Assembly: GCF_014196295.1 (NCBI RefSeq)
Contig: NZ_JACIDK010000002.1
Coordinates: forward strand, 761,768 to 825,767
Source: Phenylobacterium haematophilum
GTDB lineage: Bacteria; Pseudomonadota; Alphaproteobacteria; Caulobacterales; Caulobacteraceae
Direction of reading: 5' to 3'
DNA length: 64,000 nt
Part shown: in pieces, positions 35,824-44,223 of the stretch
Layout of the letters: each line of letters opens with the position of its first letter
How positions within the stretch are numbered: the first letter of the stretch is position 1
Made by a program: the position numbers and the translations under genes
The notes under the pieces: generated by a model
The model's input: only the letters and a program-made list of their open reading frames with translations
The model's database searches: none
Told to the model about the DNA's origin: nothing

Positions 35824-37482
35824 ATGCCGAACGATCGTTGGAGCTGGGACGCAACCGCGACCTTGGAGGCGCTAGGCGCCGCCGATGTGGCCCTGTGGCT
35901 CTGGGAACCTGAAAAAGACCGCCTGCACCTGACCGGCGCTTCGCGCGCCCTGGGTCTTGGCCCGTTGGCGCCTGAATGCTCGTCGGCGGCGATGCGCGCC
36001 CTGGCCTTGCCGCCCGACCGGGCGCTGGCCGAGGACATCCTGCGCGTCCAGGAGCCCGGCGCCGAAATCTCCGTGCGCCTGCGCATGCGTGGCGGCGGCG
36101 TCTGCATCTGGCGCGGCGTCTGGCTGGAAGAGGGGCTGCGCGCCGCCGGCGTCGTCGCGCCCGAAGCCAAGTTCGCTGCTTCGGACCAGGACGGGCTGAC
36201 CGGCCTGCTCGACCGCAAGAGTTTCGTCGCCCGCGCCCGCGAACGTCTGGCCCATGCCGGCCAGCACGAGCTGGTGGTGGCCGACCTCGATCGCCTGCGC
36301 CGCCTCAACGAGGCGCTGGGCCACGAACGCGCCGACCTGGTGCTGGCCGCGCTCGGCTCGCGCCTGGCCGCCGCCTTCCCGCCGCACGCTCTGCTGGCGC
36401 GGGTCGGCGAAGACGAATTCGCCGTGCTGACCACGGTCAGCGACATGCCGGCCGCCGAGACCCTGCGCCATGCGCTGGAGCAACCGCTGCGCGTGGCGGG
36501 CTTCGACATCCACCCGACCCTGTCGATCGGCGCGGTCGAGGCCACCGGCGGCGAGGACGCCCCTGAGGCCGCCGAACTGCTGCGCCGCGCCGAACTGGCC
36601 GTCGAGGCCGCCAAGAGCGGCGGCCGCGGCGGCGCGGCCGCCTATGGTCGCAGCCTGGAGAGCGACGGGCTTTCGCGCTTGGCGCTGGAAAGCGACCTGC
36701 GCGGGGCGCTGGGCCGCAACGAGATCGTGCCTTTCTACCAGCCCATCGTGCGGCTCTCGACCGGCGCCCTGTCCGGCTTCGAGGCGCTGGTGCGCTGGCG
36801 CCACCCGCGCCGCGGCCTGCTGACCCCTGACCAGTTCCTGCCGCTCTGCGAGGAAATGGGCCTGATGAGCGAACTCGGCGCGCTGATGATGCGGCAGGCC
36901 GGTTCGCAGCTCGCCCGCTGGCGGCTCGACCACCGCGCCGCCGGCGAGCTGACCGTGGCGGTGAACCTGTCGACCGGCGAGATCGACAGGCCCGACCTGA
37001 TTTCCGACGTGCTGGAGATCCGGCGCGAGACCGGGCTGCCGCCGGGCGCCCTGAAGCTGGAAGTCACCGAAGGCGACGTCATGCGCGATCCGGACCGTGC
37101 GGCGGTCATCCTGCACAAGCTGCGCGAGGCCGGCGCGGCCCTGGCGCTCGACGACTTCGGCACCGGCTTCTCGTCGCTCAGCTACCTGACCCGCCTGCCG
37201 TTCGACACCCTGAAGATCGACCGCTACTTCGTGCGCACCATGGCCACGAACGAGGGCTCGGCGAAGATCGTCTCGTCCGTGGTCAAGCTCGGCCAGGACC
37301 TGTCGCTGGAAGTCGTCGCCGAAGGCGTCGAGAACGCCCAGATGGCCCGCCAGCTGCTCTCGCTGGGCTGCGACTACGGCCAGGGCTTCGGCTATGCGCC
37401 GGCGCTGTCGCCGCAGGAGGCCGAGGTCTATCTCAACGAAAGCTATGTCGACGGCGCCGCGCCCGTGAAGGCGCGCGGCTAG
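35824..37482 (+). CDS. pdeA: PdeA-like c-di-GMP phosphodiesterase (degenerate GGDEF, EAL)
   Basis: A 552-residue protein with an N-terminal sensory (PAS-like) segment (about 1-125), a GGDEF domain whose active-site motif is GEDEF (about 196-200), and a C-terminal EAL domain with EALVRW (about 320), NLST, ALDDFGTGFSSLSYL and KIDRYFV, and VAEGVENAQ. The EAL catalytic set appears intact; the GEDEF motif is the type found in Caulobacter PdeA (CC3396), in which GTP binding stimulates the phosphodiesterase. The C-terminus ends in KARG; PdeA carries a C-terminal degron for ClpXP that, as I recall, uses a terminal Arg-Gly. Gene order around it (cta, thrC, M16) supports the identity. Activity is inferred. 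Confidence 0.78.
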   Translation: MPNDRWSWDATATLEALGAADVALWLWEPEKDRLHLTGASRALGLGPLAPECSSAAMRALALPPDRALAEDILRVQEPGAEISVRLRMRGGGVCIWRGVWLEEGLRAAGVVAPEAKFAASDQDGLTGLLDRKSFVARARERLAHAGQHELVVADLDRLRRLNEALGHERADLVLAALGSRLAAAFPPHALLARVGEDEFAVLTTVSDMPAAETLRHALEQPLRVAGFDIHPTLSIGAVEATGGEDAPEAAELLRRAELAVEAAKSGGRGGAAAYGRSLESDGLSRLALESDLRGALGRNEIVPFYQPIVRLSTGALSGFEALVRWRHPRRGLLTPDQFLPLCEEMGLMSELGALMMRQAGSQLARWRLDHRAAGELTVAVNLSTGEIDRPDLISDVLEIRRETGLPPGALKLEVTEGDVMRDPDRAAVILHKLREAGAALALDDFGTGFSSLSYLTRLPFDTLKIDRYFVRTMATNEGSAKIVSSVVKLGQDLSLEVVAEGVENAQMARQLLSLGCDYGQGFGYAPALSPQEAEVYLNESYVDGAAPVKARG

Positions 37483-37484
37483 CG

Positions 37485-38054
37485 CTAGGCGCGCCCGGCG
37501 GCCGAGGACAGCAGCCGCGGATCGACGCCGATCTTCGACAGCGCCTGCGACCACTTGTTGGCGTGGTCGGCGCCGAAGATCAGCGTCTCGTCCGGTTCGC
37601 AGGTCAGCCAGACGTTATCGCGCAGCTCTCGCTCCAGTTGGCCGGGGCCCCAGCCGGCATAGCCGAGCGCCAGGGTCGAGCGGCGCGGCGGATCGCCGTG
37701 GCCCGCCATCGCCTCCAGCACTTCGCGCGTCGCCGTCAGGGCGACGCCGTCACCGACATGCAGACTGTGCTCGCCGGCCATGTAATCGTCCGTGTGCAGG
37801 ACGAAGCCACGCTCGCGATCCACCGGACCGCCGAGCAGCACGAGATCGGCCGAAACCTCGATGGTCGGTTTGACGTCCAACCGCCCCAGCAGATCGGGCA
37901 GGGTCAACCCCTCGACCGGCCGGTTCACGGCGATGCCCATCGCATGGCTCGCGTCGTGGGCGCAGATGAGCACCAATGCGCGCTCGAAGCGCGGGTCGCC
38001 GATGCCGGGCATGGCGATCAGCATCTTGCCTGAAAGGAATTCGCCGTCTCCCAT
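37485..38054 (-). CDS. YqgE/AlgH (DUF179) family protein
   Basis: A 189-residue YqgE/AlgH protein: GEFLSGKMLIAMPGIGDPRFERALVLIC, AMGIAVNRP, LLGGPVDRERGFVLH and ALGYAGWGPGQLERELRDNVWL are all diagnostic. Its role is unsettled, though AlgH has been linked to alginate regulation. The stop is two bases from the stop of the convergent pdeA gene, inside a CTAGCGCTAG palindrome. Confidence 0.93.
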   Translation of the reverse strand: MGDGEFLSGKMLIAMPGIGDPRFERALVLICAHDASHAMGIAVNRPVEGLTLPDLLGRLDVKPTIEVSADLVLLGGPVDRERGFVLHTDDYMAGEHSLHVGDGVALTATREVLEAMAGHGDPPRRSTLALGYAGWGPGQLERELRDNVWLTCEPDETLIFGADHANKWSQALSKIGVDPRLLSSAAGRA

Positions 38055-38110
38055 GCGTCGAATGTGACGCTGATCGCGGCGCTTTCAAGTCTTCGCGTTA
38101 CACAAGGCCG

Positions 38111-38138
38111 TTGATGCCGCCGCCAAGCTCGCTATCTG
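38111..38138 (+). promoter_or_regulatory. candidate housekeeping-type promoter of the peroxiredoxin gene
   Basis: TTGATGC (38111-38117), a 13-base spacer and GCTATCTG (38131-38138) match the Caulobacter sigma-73 consensus (TTGACGS, N10-14, GCTANAWC) at 6/7 and 6/8 positions. It lies 30 bases before the peroxiredoxin ATG, which has a GGGAGACAG SD. Pattern-based. Confidence 0.55.
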
Positions 38139-38168
38139 GTGGGGCTGAGCTGATCAGGGAGACAGATC

Positions 38169-38651
38169 ATGACCATCAAAGTCGGCGACAAGCTGCCCGC
38201 CGCCACCTTTTCCGCCGGGACCGCCGAAGGCCCCAAGCCGATGACGACGGACGAAATCTTCGCCGGTAAGAAGGTCGCGCTGTTCGCGGTGCCCGGCGCC
38301 TTCACTCCGACCTGTTCGGCCCGCCACCTGCCGGGCTTCAAGGATCACGCCGCCGACTTCAAGGCCAAGGGCGTCGACGCCATCGCCTGTGTGTCGGTCA
38401 ACGACGCCTTCGTCATGAAGGCCTGGGGCGAGAGCCAGTCGGTGCTGGGCGATATCCTGATGCTGGGCGACGGCAACGGCGACTTCACCAAGGCCCTGGG
38501 CCTGGAGATGGACGGCTCGAAGTTCGGCATGGGCCTGCGCTCGCAACGCTACTCGATGATCGTCGAAGACGGCGTCGTGAAGGAGCTCAACGTCGAAGCC
38601 CCGGGCGAATTCAAGGTCTCGGCCGCCGACTACATGCTGGCCCAGCTCTAG
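38169..38651 (+). CDS. peroxiredoxin (Prx5-like)
   Basis: A 160-residue thiol peroxidase of the Prx5/glutaredoxin-dependent type, which reduces peroxides with a catalytic cysteine. The PGAFTPTCSARHLPGF block places the peroxidatic Cys at about residue 49, with Thr and the downstream Arg (in RSQRYSM, near residue 126) completing the active site. No clear resolving cysteine is evident, so a glutaredoxin or glutathione may supply it. A plausible promoter lies upstream. Its TAG stop shares the CTAG with the convergent acyl-CoA dehydrogenase. Confidence 0.92.
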   Translation: MTIKVGDKLPAATFSAGTAEGPKPMTTDEIFAGKKVALFAVPGAFTPTCSARHLPGFKDHAADFKAKGVDAIACVSVNDAFVMKAWGESQSVLGDILMLGDGNGDFTKALGLEMDGSKFGMGLRSQRYSMIVEDGVVKELNVEAPGEFKVSAADYMLAQL

Positions 38652-40396
38652 GCGCCCAGGGCTTCCGCGCCGACGGCTTCGAAGTCGTCGGCGCCTTCCA
38701 TCACCCCGGCCGCCAGGCCGGGGGCCTGGGCCAGGACCTGGCTGGCGAACACGCGGGCCAGGGCCGGCTTGCTCTTGCTCCAGGCGTCGTCGCCGCCGGC
38801 CACGGCCTGGGCCTGGCGCGCCAGCATCCAGCCGCCGATGACGTCGCCGGCCAGTTTCAGATAGGGCGTGGCGCCGGCCAGGGCGTTCGGCCCCTTGTTG
38901 TTCAGCACCCAGTCGGTGGCGCGTTCAAGCGCCGCCACCCCGGCCTCGAGGTAAGCGGCGACGCCGCCGAGCGCCGGATCGCCCTGCAGCGCCTGGGCCG
39001 TCTCGTGCATCTCGGCGCAGAGCGCGTCCATCACGGCCCCGTCCTGCATGGCGACCTTGCGGCCGATCAGGTCGATGGCCTGGATGCCGTTGGTGCCCTC
39101 GTAAATCGGGGCGATGCGGGCGTCGCGGTAGTGCTGGGCCGCGCCGGTCTCCTCGATGAAGCCCATACCGCCGTGAATCTGTACGCCCATCGAGGCGACT
39201 TCGACGCCGACGTCGGTCGACCACGCCTTGGCGATGGGCGTGAGCAGCTCCTGGCGGGCCTTGGCCGTGGCGCGCTCGGCCTCGCTGGAGGCCAGGCGGG
39301 CCTGGTCGGCCAGCACGCCGGTGGTCATGCAGATGCCGCGCGCGGCCTCGATCTTGGCCTTCATCAGCAGCAGTGAGCGGCGCACGTCCGGGTGGCCGTA
39401 GAGCGGGGCGGGGTATTCGGCCGACCACACGGCGCGGCCCTGCTTGCGCTCCTGGGCGAAGGCCAGGGCCTGCTGGAAGGCGCGCTCGGCGATGCCGACG
39501 CCCTGGACCCCGACCTGCAGCCGGGCGGCGTTCATCATCACGAACATATGGGCGATGCCGTTGTTGATCTCGCCGACCAACTCGGCCTTGGCACCTTCGA
39601 ACAGCATCACGCAGGTGGGCGAGCCGTGGATGCCCAGCTTGTGCTCGATCGAGCCGGCGCGCAGGTCGTTGGCGACGCCGAGCGAGCCGTCGTCCAGCAC
39701 CTCGCGCTTGGTGGCCAGGAACAGCGAGATGCCCTTCACGCCGGGCGGGGAGTCGGGCAGGCGGGCCAGCACCAGGTGGCAGATGTTCTCGGCCGCGTCG
39801 TGGTCGCCCCAGGTGATGAATATCTTCTGGCCGTACAGGCGATAGCCGCCGTTCCCGTCGGGCTCGGCGCGGGTGGTGACGGCGGCGAGATCCGAGCCGG
39901 CCTGCGGCTCGGTGAGGTTCATCGTCCCGGTCCATTCGCCCGAGACCAGCTTGGGCAGCACCAAGGCCTTCTGCCGCTCGGCGCCGTGCAGGTCGAGGGC
40001 CTCGATCGCGCCCTGGGTCAGCATCGGGCAGAGGCCGAAGGCCATGTTCGCGGCGTGCACCATCTCGAACACAGCCAGCTCCATGGCCTTGGTCAGGCCC
40101 TGGCCGCCATGCTCCGGATCGGCCGACAGCGAGTTCCAGCCGCCGGCGACGAAGGCCTGGTAGGCGTCGGCGAAGCCGGGGGCGGCGATCACCGCGCCGT
40201 TCTCGTAGCGGGCGCCGACCTGGTCGCCCTTGCGGTTCAGCGGCGCGAGCTGCTCTTCGGCGAACGCGCCGGCGGCCTCCAGCACGGCGGCGACCGTATC
40301 GTCATCGAGATCGGCAAAGGCGCCGGATACCAGCGCCGGATGGCCGGCGATCCGCAGCGAGAGGGCGAGGTCACGGATGGGCGCGCGATAGGACAT
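38648..40396 (-). CDS. acyl-CoA dehydrogenase with N- and C-terminal extensions (DmdC-like)
   Basis: A 582-residue FAD-linked acyl-CoA dehydrogenase. The central domain has MNLTEPQAGSDLAAVTTRA (FAD/substrate contact) and IFITWGDHD. The catalytic base lies in APIYEGTNGIQAIDLIGRK (Glu, about residue 430), followed by a four-helix C-terminal extension of about 130 residues typical of the longer 3-methylmercaptopropionyl-CoA dehydrogenase-like (DmdC) and long-chain subgroups. The preferred acyl-CoA cannot be assigned. The ATG follows GGAGTTCAGC. Confidence 0.9.
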   Translation of the reverse strand: MSYRAPIRDLALSLRIAGHPALVSGAFADLDDDTVAAVLEAAGAFAEEQLAPLNRKGDQVGARYENGAVIAAPGFADAYQAFVAGGWNSLSADPEHGGQGLTKAMELAVFEMVHAANMAFGLCPMLTQGAIEALDLHGAERQKALVLPKLVSGEWTGTMNLTEPQAGSDLAAVTTRAEPDGNGGYRLYGQKIFITWGDHDAAENICHLVLARLPDSPPGVKGISLFLATKREVLDDGSLGVANDLRAGSIEHKLGIHGSPTCVMLFEGAKAELVGEINNGIAHMFVMMNAARLQVGVQGVGIAERAFQQALAFAQERKQGRAVWSAEYPAPLYGHPDVRRSLLLMKAKIEAARGICMTTGVLADQARLASSEAERATAKARQELLTPIAKAWSTDVGVEVASMGVQIHGGMGFIEETGAAQHYRDARIAPIYEGTNGIQAIDLIGRKVAMQDGAVMDALCAEMHETAQALQGDPALGGVAAYLEAGVAALERATDWVLNNKGPNALAGATPYLKLAGDVIGGWMLARQAQAVAGGDDAWSKSKPALARVFASQVLAQAPGLAAGVMEGADDFEAVGAEALGA

Positions 40397-40736
40397 GCTG
40401 AACTCCGATATGTCCGGCGTTCTTTAGGGGAGTGGGGGCGGCGCTCCAAGTGCTCACGGGTTGCAAAATGCAAGCGTCAGGCTGGGTAACGGTTTAAGCG
40501 GTCGTTTCCGGCCGTCGCGCCGGCGCGGCGGAGCGCCCAAGCGGCGCCGTTGCGGCCGGAGGAACGGTGCGTTGCGCGACGTGGTCCAGCCCGGGCCTAG
40601 CCAGAGGCGCCGCCCGGCCCATATGGGAATCTGGAACGCATCAGCGCCTTAGCGGCAGGTTTTCGCGGAGTCCTTCCACGAACCTGCCGGGCGGCGCCGG
40701 CGCGCTCGCAGTCGCGTCGAGTACGAGTGAGCGTCC
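40397..40736. other. intergenic region with a hairpin
   Basis: About 340 bases between the acyl-CoA dehydrogenase and the b561-YceI gene. CGGCAGGTT (40653-40661) and AACCTGCCG (40681-40689) form a perfect 9-bp inverted repeat with a 19-base loop, 50 bases before the ATG. Apart from promoter DNA for both divergent genes I see no gene; a 63-codon Arg-rich open frame here does not look real. Confidence 0.5.
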
Positions 40737-42017
40737 ATGTCCCAGCAGCGCAGTCGTTACAGCGCCGTCGCCATCGTCCTGCACTGGCTGATCGCCGCAG
40801 CGATCGTCTTCCAGGTCATCATCGCCTGGCGGATGGGCGGCGGGCGGACCCCCGAAGGCTTCGCGCTCGTCCAGCTCCACAAGTCGATCGGGATCACCGT
40901 CCTGCTGCTCAGCCTGGCGCGGCTGGCCTGGCGGCTGACGCATCGCCCGCCGCCGCTGCCCGTCGGCATGGCGACCTGGGAGAAGGCGCTGGCCAAGGTC
41001 GCGCACGTCGGGCTCTACGTGATCATGATCGGGCTGCCGATCACCGGTTGGATCATGGTCTCGGCGAGCCGGATCCAGGTGCCGACCCTGCTCTACGGCG
41101 CCGTCCCCTGGCCGCACCTGCCGGGCCTGGCGCATCTGGCCGAGCCGGCCAAGAGCGCCTGGCACGCGTTCGGCGAGACCGGGCACGAGGTCCTGGCCTG
41201 GGGCGCCTATCTTCTGGTGGCGCTGCACGTGGCCGGGGCGCTCAAGCACCAGCTGTTCAGCAAGGACGAGCCGGTGCTGGCGCACATGGCGCCCGGGACC
41301 AAGCCCGGCGCCTGGTTCGACCCGCGGCTGATCGGCATTGTCGTCGCCGCCCTGGCCGTGATCGGCGCCGGCTACGCGGTGCGGCCCGCGCCGCCGGCCA
41401 GCAAGCCGCTGCCGCCCCCGCCGCCGGTCGTCGAAGAGGCGCCGGTCGAGACGCCGCCGACCGCCGCGCCCGTGGCGGTCGAAACCGCGCCCGCCGCAGA
41501 AACGCCGGCTGAAGCCGCCGCGCCGTCGGCCTGGAAGGTCAGCGCCGGCTCGACCCTCGGCTTCGCCACCGCCTGGGGCGGCTCGGCCATCGAGGGCCGC
41601 TTCGACCGCTGGACCGCCGACATTCTGTTCAGCCCCGAGGCGTTGGATAAGTCAAAGGTCAGCGTCAGCATCGACCTGGCCTCGGCGGTCTCGGGCGACA
41701 GTCAACGCGACGAGTCCATGCAGGGCGCCGACTGGTTCGACGTCGCCAGCCACGCCAAGGCGACCTTCACCGCCAGCCGCTTCGAGAAGACCGGCGAGAA
41801 CCGCTACGTCGCCTACGGAACCCTGACCCTGCGCGGGGTCTCCAAGCCGCAGCGGCTGCCGTTCACGCTCAAGATCGAGGGCGACAAGGCGCGCGTCAGC
41901 GGTGTAACGACCCTGGACCGCACGGCCTTTGGCGTCGGACAGGGCGAGTGGAAGAGCACCGATCAAATTCCGGCCGAGGTGAAGGTCAGCGTCAACCTGA
42001 CGGCGACGCGGCGCTAG
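40737..42017 (+). CDS. cytochrome b561-YceI fusion protein
   Basis: A 426-residue two-domain protein. Residues 1-190 are a four-helix cytochrome b561 (SRYSAVAIVLHWLIAA, VQLHKSIGITVLL, FGETGHEVLAWGAYLLVALHVAGALKHQLF), with heme-binding histidines in HWL, LHKS, GHE and LHV. A fifth helix (LIGIVVAALAVIGAGY) leads to a Pro/Ala/Glu-rich linker of about 45 residues, then a YceI lipocalin-like domain (about 263-426: SAWKVSAGSTLGFA to FGVGQGEWKSTDQIPAEVKVSVNL). YceI proteins bind polyisoprenoids or similar lipids in the periplasm, so the heme part could pass electrons to or from a quinone-like ligand. The fusion is a real single frame. Confidence 0.9.
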   Translation: MSQQRSRYSAVAIVLHWLIAAAIVFQVIIAWRMGGGRTPEGFALVQLHKSIGITVLLLSLARLAWRLTHRPPPLPVGMATWEKALAKVAHVGLYVIMIGLPITGWIMVSASRIQVPTLLYGAVPWPHLPGLAHLAEPAKSAWHAFGETGHEVLAWGAYLLVALHVAGALKHQLFSKDEPVLAHMAPGTKPGAWFDPRLIGIVVAALAVIGAGYAVRPAPPASKPLPPPPPVVEEAPVETPPTAAPVAVETAPAAETPAEAAAPSAWKVSAGSTLGFATAWGGSAIEGRFDRWTADILFSPEALDKSKVSVSIDLASAVSGDSQRDESMQGADWFDVASHAKATFTASRFEKTGENRYVAYGTLTLRGVSKPQRLPFTLKIEGDKARVSGVTTLDRTAFGVGQGEWKSTDQIPAEVKVSVNLTATRR

Positions 42018-42913
42018 ACGCCGCCGCCCAGGCGCTGCGCGACGGCCGGCTGGTCATCCTGCCGACCGAGACGGTCTATGGGCTGGCGGGCGACGCGGCG
42101 AACGCGCAGGCCGTGGCCGCGATCTTCGAGGCCAAGGGCCGGCCGAGCTTCAACCCGCTGATCTCGCACGTCGCCGACCTGGCGGCCGCGGAGAAGATCG
42201 CGATCTTCGACGACCGCGCCCGCGCCTTGGCGAAGGCGTTCTGGCCCGGTCCGCTGACCCTGGTGCTGCCGGTCGCAGACACCGACGCGGTCAGCGACCT
42301 GGGCCGCGCCGGCCTCGACACCGTGGCGGTCCGCGCGCCGGCCCATCCGCTGGCCCGGGCGCTGCTGGCGCGGTTCGGCGGGCCGGTGGTCGCCCCCTCG
42401 GCCAACCGCTCCGGGCGGCCCAGCCCGACCAACTACGCCGACGCCATGGAAGAGACCGGCGACAAGGTCGCCGCCGCCCTCGACGGCGGTCCCTGCGAGG
42501 TCGGCCTGGAGTCGACGGTGGTCGCGTTGCTCGACCAGCCGCGGCTGCTGCGGCCCGGCTCGGTGACCCGCGAGGAGATCGAGGCGGTGATCGGCCCGCT
42601 GGCCGAGGCGGAGGCCGACGCCAAGCGCTCGCCCGGCCGGCTGGCCCGCCACTATTCGCCCAAGGCGCCGGTGCGCCTGAACGTCGCCAAGCCCGAGCCG
42701 GGTGAGGCGTACCTGGCCTTCGGGCCCGGCGAGCACCGCTGGAACCTCAGCCCGACCGGCGACCTGCGCCAGGCCGCCGCCCGGCTCTTCGCCTACCTGC
42801 GCGACGCCGACCGCACCGACCCGGCCGCCATCGCCGTCGCCCCGATCCCGCACGAGGGCCTGGGCGAAGCGATCAACGACCGCCTGAAGCGCGCGGCGGG
42901 GTTTGTCGGGTAG
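41948..42913 (+). CDS. L-threonylcarbamoyladenylate synthase (Sua5/TsaC)
   Basis: A 321-residue Sua5-type enzyme making threonylcarbamoyl-AMP for t6A37 of tRNAs. The YrdC domain has VILPTETVYGLAGDA, PSFNPLISHV, FWPGPLTLVL and VAPSANRSGRPSPT; the linker KRSPGRLARHYSPKAPV and a Sua5 domain follow, so it is the longer two-domain form. The only in-frame start that precedes the domain is GTG at 41948, which overlaps the end of the b561-YceI gene by 70 bases; the first 20 codons may not be used. Confidence 0.9.
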   Translation: MEEHRSNSGRGEGQRQPDGDAALDAAAQALRDGRLVILPTETVYGLAGDAANAQAVAAIFEAKGRPSFNPLISHVADLAAAEKIAIFDDRARALAKAFWPGPLTLVLPVADTDAVSDLGRAGLDTVAVRAPAHPLARALLARFGGPVVAPSANRSGRPSPTNYADAMEETGDKVAAALDGGPCEVGLESTVVALLDQPRLLRPGSVTREEIEAVIGPLAEAEADAKRSPGRLARHYSPKAPVRLNVAKPEPGEAYLAFGPGEHRWNLSPTGDLRQAAARLFAYLRDADRTDPAAIAVAPIPHEGLGEAINDRLKRAAGFVG

Positions 42914-43049
42914 GGGGCCGCTTGACGCAGACACGTTCCCGCCAAGGTTGGGGAGGGGCGTCGGGCTGGGCTGCCAGGGGCCGCTATGCGCCATCACCGG
43001 ACGATCCGGCATGTAGGCCGCGCCGCAAGCCAGCTACGGCGGATGTCCC

Positions 43050-43496
43050 CTAGCCCTTCGCTGATACCGGCAGCCGAAACGGTGCGCCCAATCGGTTAAA
43101 GGCGTTCATGGCCGCAATCGCTATCGTCAGGTCCACGAGATCCTTCGGCTCGAACGCCGCCGATGCCGCCGTGTAGGCCTCGTCGGACGCATGTGTTTCG
43201 CTAACGCGGGTCACTTCCTCGGCCCAGGCCAGAGCCGTCCGTTCTATGTCTGAAAAGAGGTGCGGAACCTCATCCCATACCGGAACGAGTGTGATCTTCT
43301 CGACGGACATGGTCTTGCGCAGATCGCGGGCGTGCAGGTCGATGCAATGGGCGCAGCCGTTGATCTGCGACACCCGAAGGAACACCAGGTGGATCAGCTC
43401 CGCTGGCAGGTTGGTCCGCGTCACCACGTAGTGGTGCACGCCGTAGAGCGCCTTCGCTCCCTCCGGGGCGACTTCAGACCAATTCAACCGCGTCAT
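43050..43496 (-). CDS. carboxymuconolactone decarboxylase / AhpD-like protein
   Basis: A 148-residue AhpD-fold protein. The CxxC redox pair and proximal His are in INGCAHCIDLHARDLRK (about residue 46), as in peroxidase-type (AhpD-like) members rather than the cysteine-free decarboxylases. It may serve as an alkylhydroperoxidase. Composition looks less GC-rich than that of genes to the left. Upstream (43497-43891) is unusual non-coding DNA. Confidence 0.88.
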   Translation of the reverse strand: MTRLNWSEVAPEGAKALYGVHHYVVTRTNLPAELIHLVFLRVSQINGCAHCIDLHARDLRKTMSVEKITLVPVWDEVPHLFSDIERTALAWAEEVTRVSETHASDEAYTAASAAFEPKDLVDLTIAIAAMNAFNRLGAPFRLPVSAKG

Positions 43497-43891
43497 TTGG
43501 ATCTCCTGTCATAGACTGTGATCAGAAGACGTTCGGTGGGGCCTCGTTGTGACATGGGCATCGGTGGATACGTCATCTCACGCTGGGAGCAGGTCCGCTT
43601 TCAACCCTTTGCGTGGCGCGTGAAGTTGCACGGAGAGTTGACCGCATCTCTGGCAGATTGAGCGATACGTCCGCTAACCGGAGATTTGAGGTCCGGTGGT
43701 CCCGAATGCGCCAACAGCCGACCTTGGCTCGCTTCCCGAAGCAGACGCGCGACCGGTTTGCGCGCCATGATAAGCTTAGCAAGAGCGGGAGCCTCTGGCG
43801 CAAGTAGCCGCTGCAGGCAATTGTCAGTGCGAGAGCTTGCGTGATCAGTGAACCCTTGGATCACCGCACTTGGCGGTAGGTGAGGCGTGGC
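43497..43891. other. non-coding, degenerate-looking DNA left of the atypical island
   Basis: About 395 bases with lower GC than the neighbourhood. Fragments GTCCGCTTTCAACC (near 43590) and GTCCGCTAACC (near 43668) recall each other and the GTCCGCTTTC-type relics common in alphaproteobacterial intergenic DNA. Open frames on both strands here have no recognisable product. No promoter or RNA could be assigned. Confidence 0.45.
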
Positions 43892-44101
43892 ATGTACGTA
43901 CCATTACCGCTGTTCATCATGCGCCGGTTGGTTCGGCAGAACCCGTGGCTGCTAGCCGAGAGCGGGTCCACACGTCGATCCGCCACTCTGGTGCTTGGCC
44001 CACTGGAGCTTGAGGTCGAGACGGAGACGATCCTCACAGCTGGCCAGAAAGCCAAGCTCCAAGCAGAGGCGGACGCCGGAATTCTCTTCAAGAGGAGCTA
44101 G
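43892..44101 (+). CDS. small hypothetical protein
   Basis: A 69-residue frame begun by ATG at 43892 with AGGTGAGG ahead (an in-frame GTG at 43880 is an alternative). Sequence: MYVPLPLFIMRRLVRQNPWL at the start, then GPLELEVETETILTAGQKAKLQAEADAGILF. I do not recognise it. It lacks a signal peptide or obvious motif. It is 123 bases ahead of the TY-Chap-like gene in the same direction and shares its atypical base composition, which supports a common origin. Confidence 0.4.
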   Translation: MYVPLPLFIMRRLVRQNPWLLAESGSTRRSATLVLGPLELEVETETILTAGQKAKLQAEADAGILFKRS

Positions 44102-44223
44102 ATCTGCTCGCACTAGATGCACTCGGGTCGACAAGGAAAGCAGATGGATCTTGGCGACTGCATCGTGCGGATCGAAGCCCAGGATGCGCCCGCCTTTGAC
44201 GTACGAGAGCTGCAATAAAAAGC

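Noticed and set aside
35872..37554. A 560-codon antisense frame over pdeA
   Set aside because: It is the complement of a gene with strong c-di-GMP motifs; the product is Arg/Gln/Ala-rich with no family resemblance.
40461..40652. 63-codon Arg-rich frame in the acyl-CoA dehydrogenase/b561 gap
   Set aside because: No SD, biased composition from GC-rich DNA, no domain.
41948..42017. Overlap of b561-YceI and Sua5 as a frameshifted fusion
   Set aside because: Both proteins have complete domains on their own; the overlap involves only the variable N-terminus of Sua5, so a frameshift need not be invoked.
43601..43864. Minus-strand frame of 87 codons left of the island
   Set aside because: No SD, no recognisable motif; the stretch looks like degenerate intergenic DNA with GTCCGCT-type fragments.
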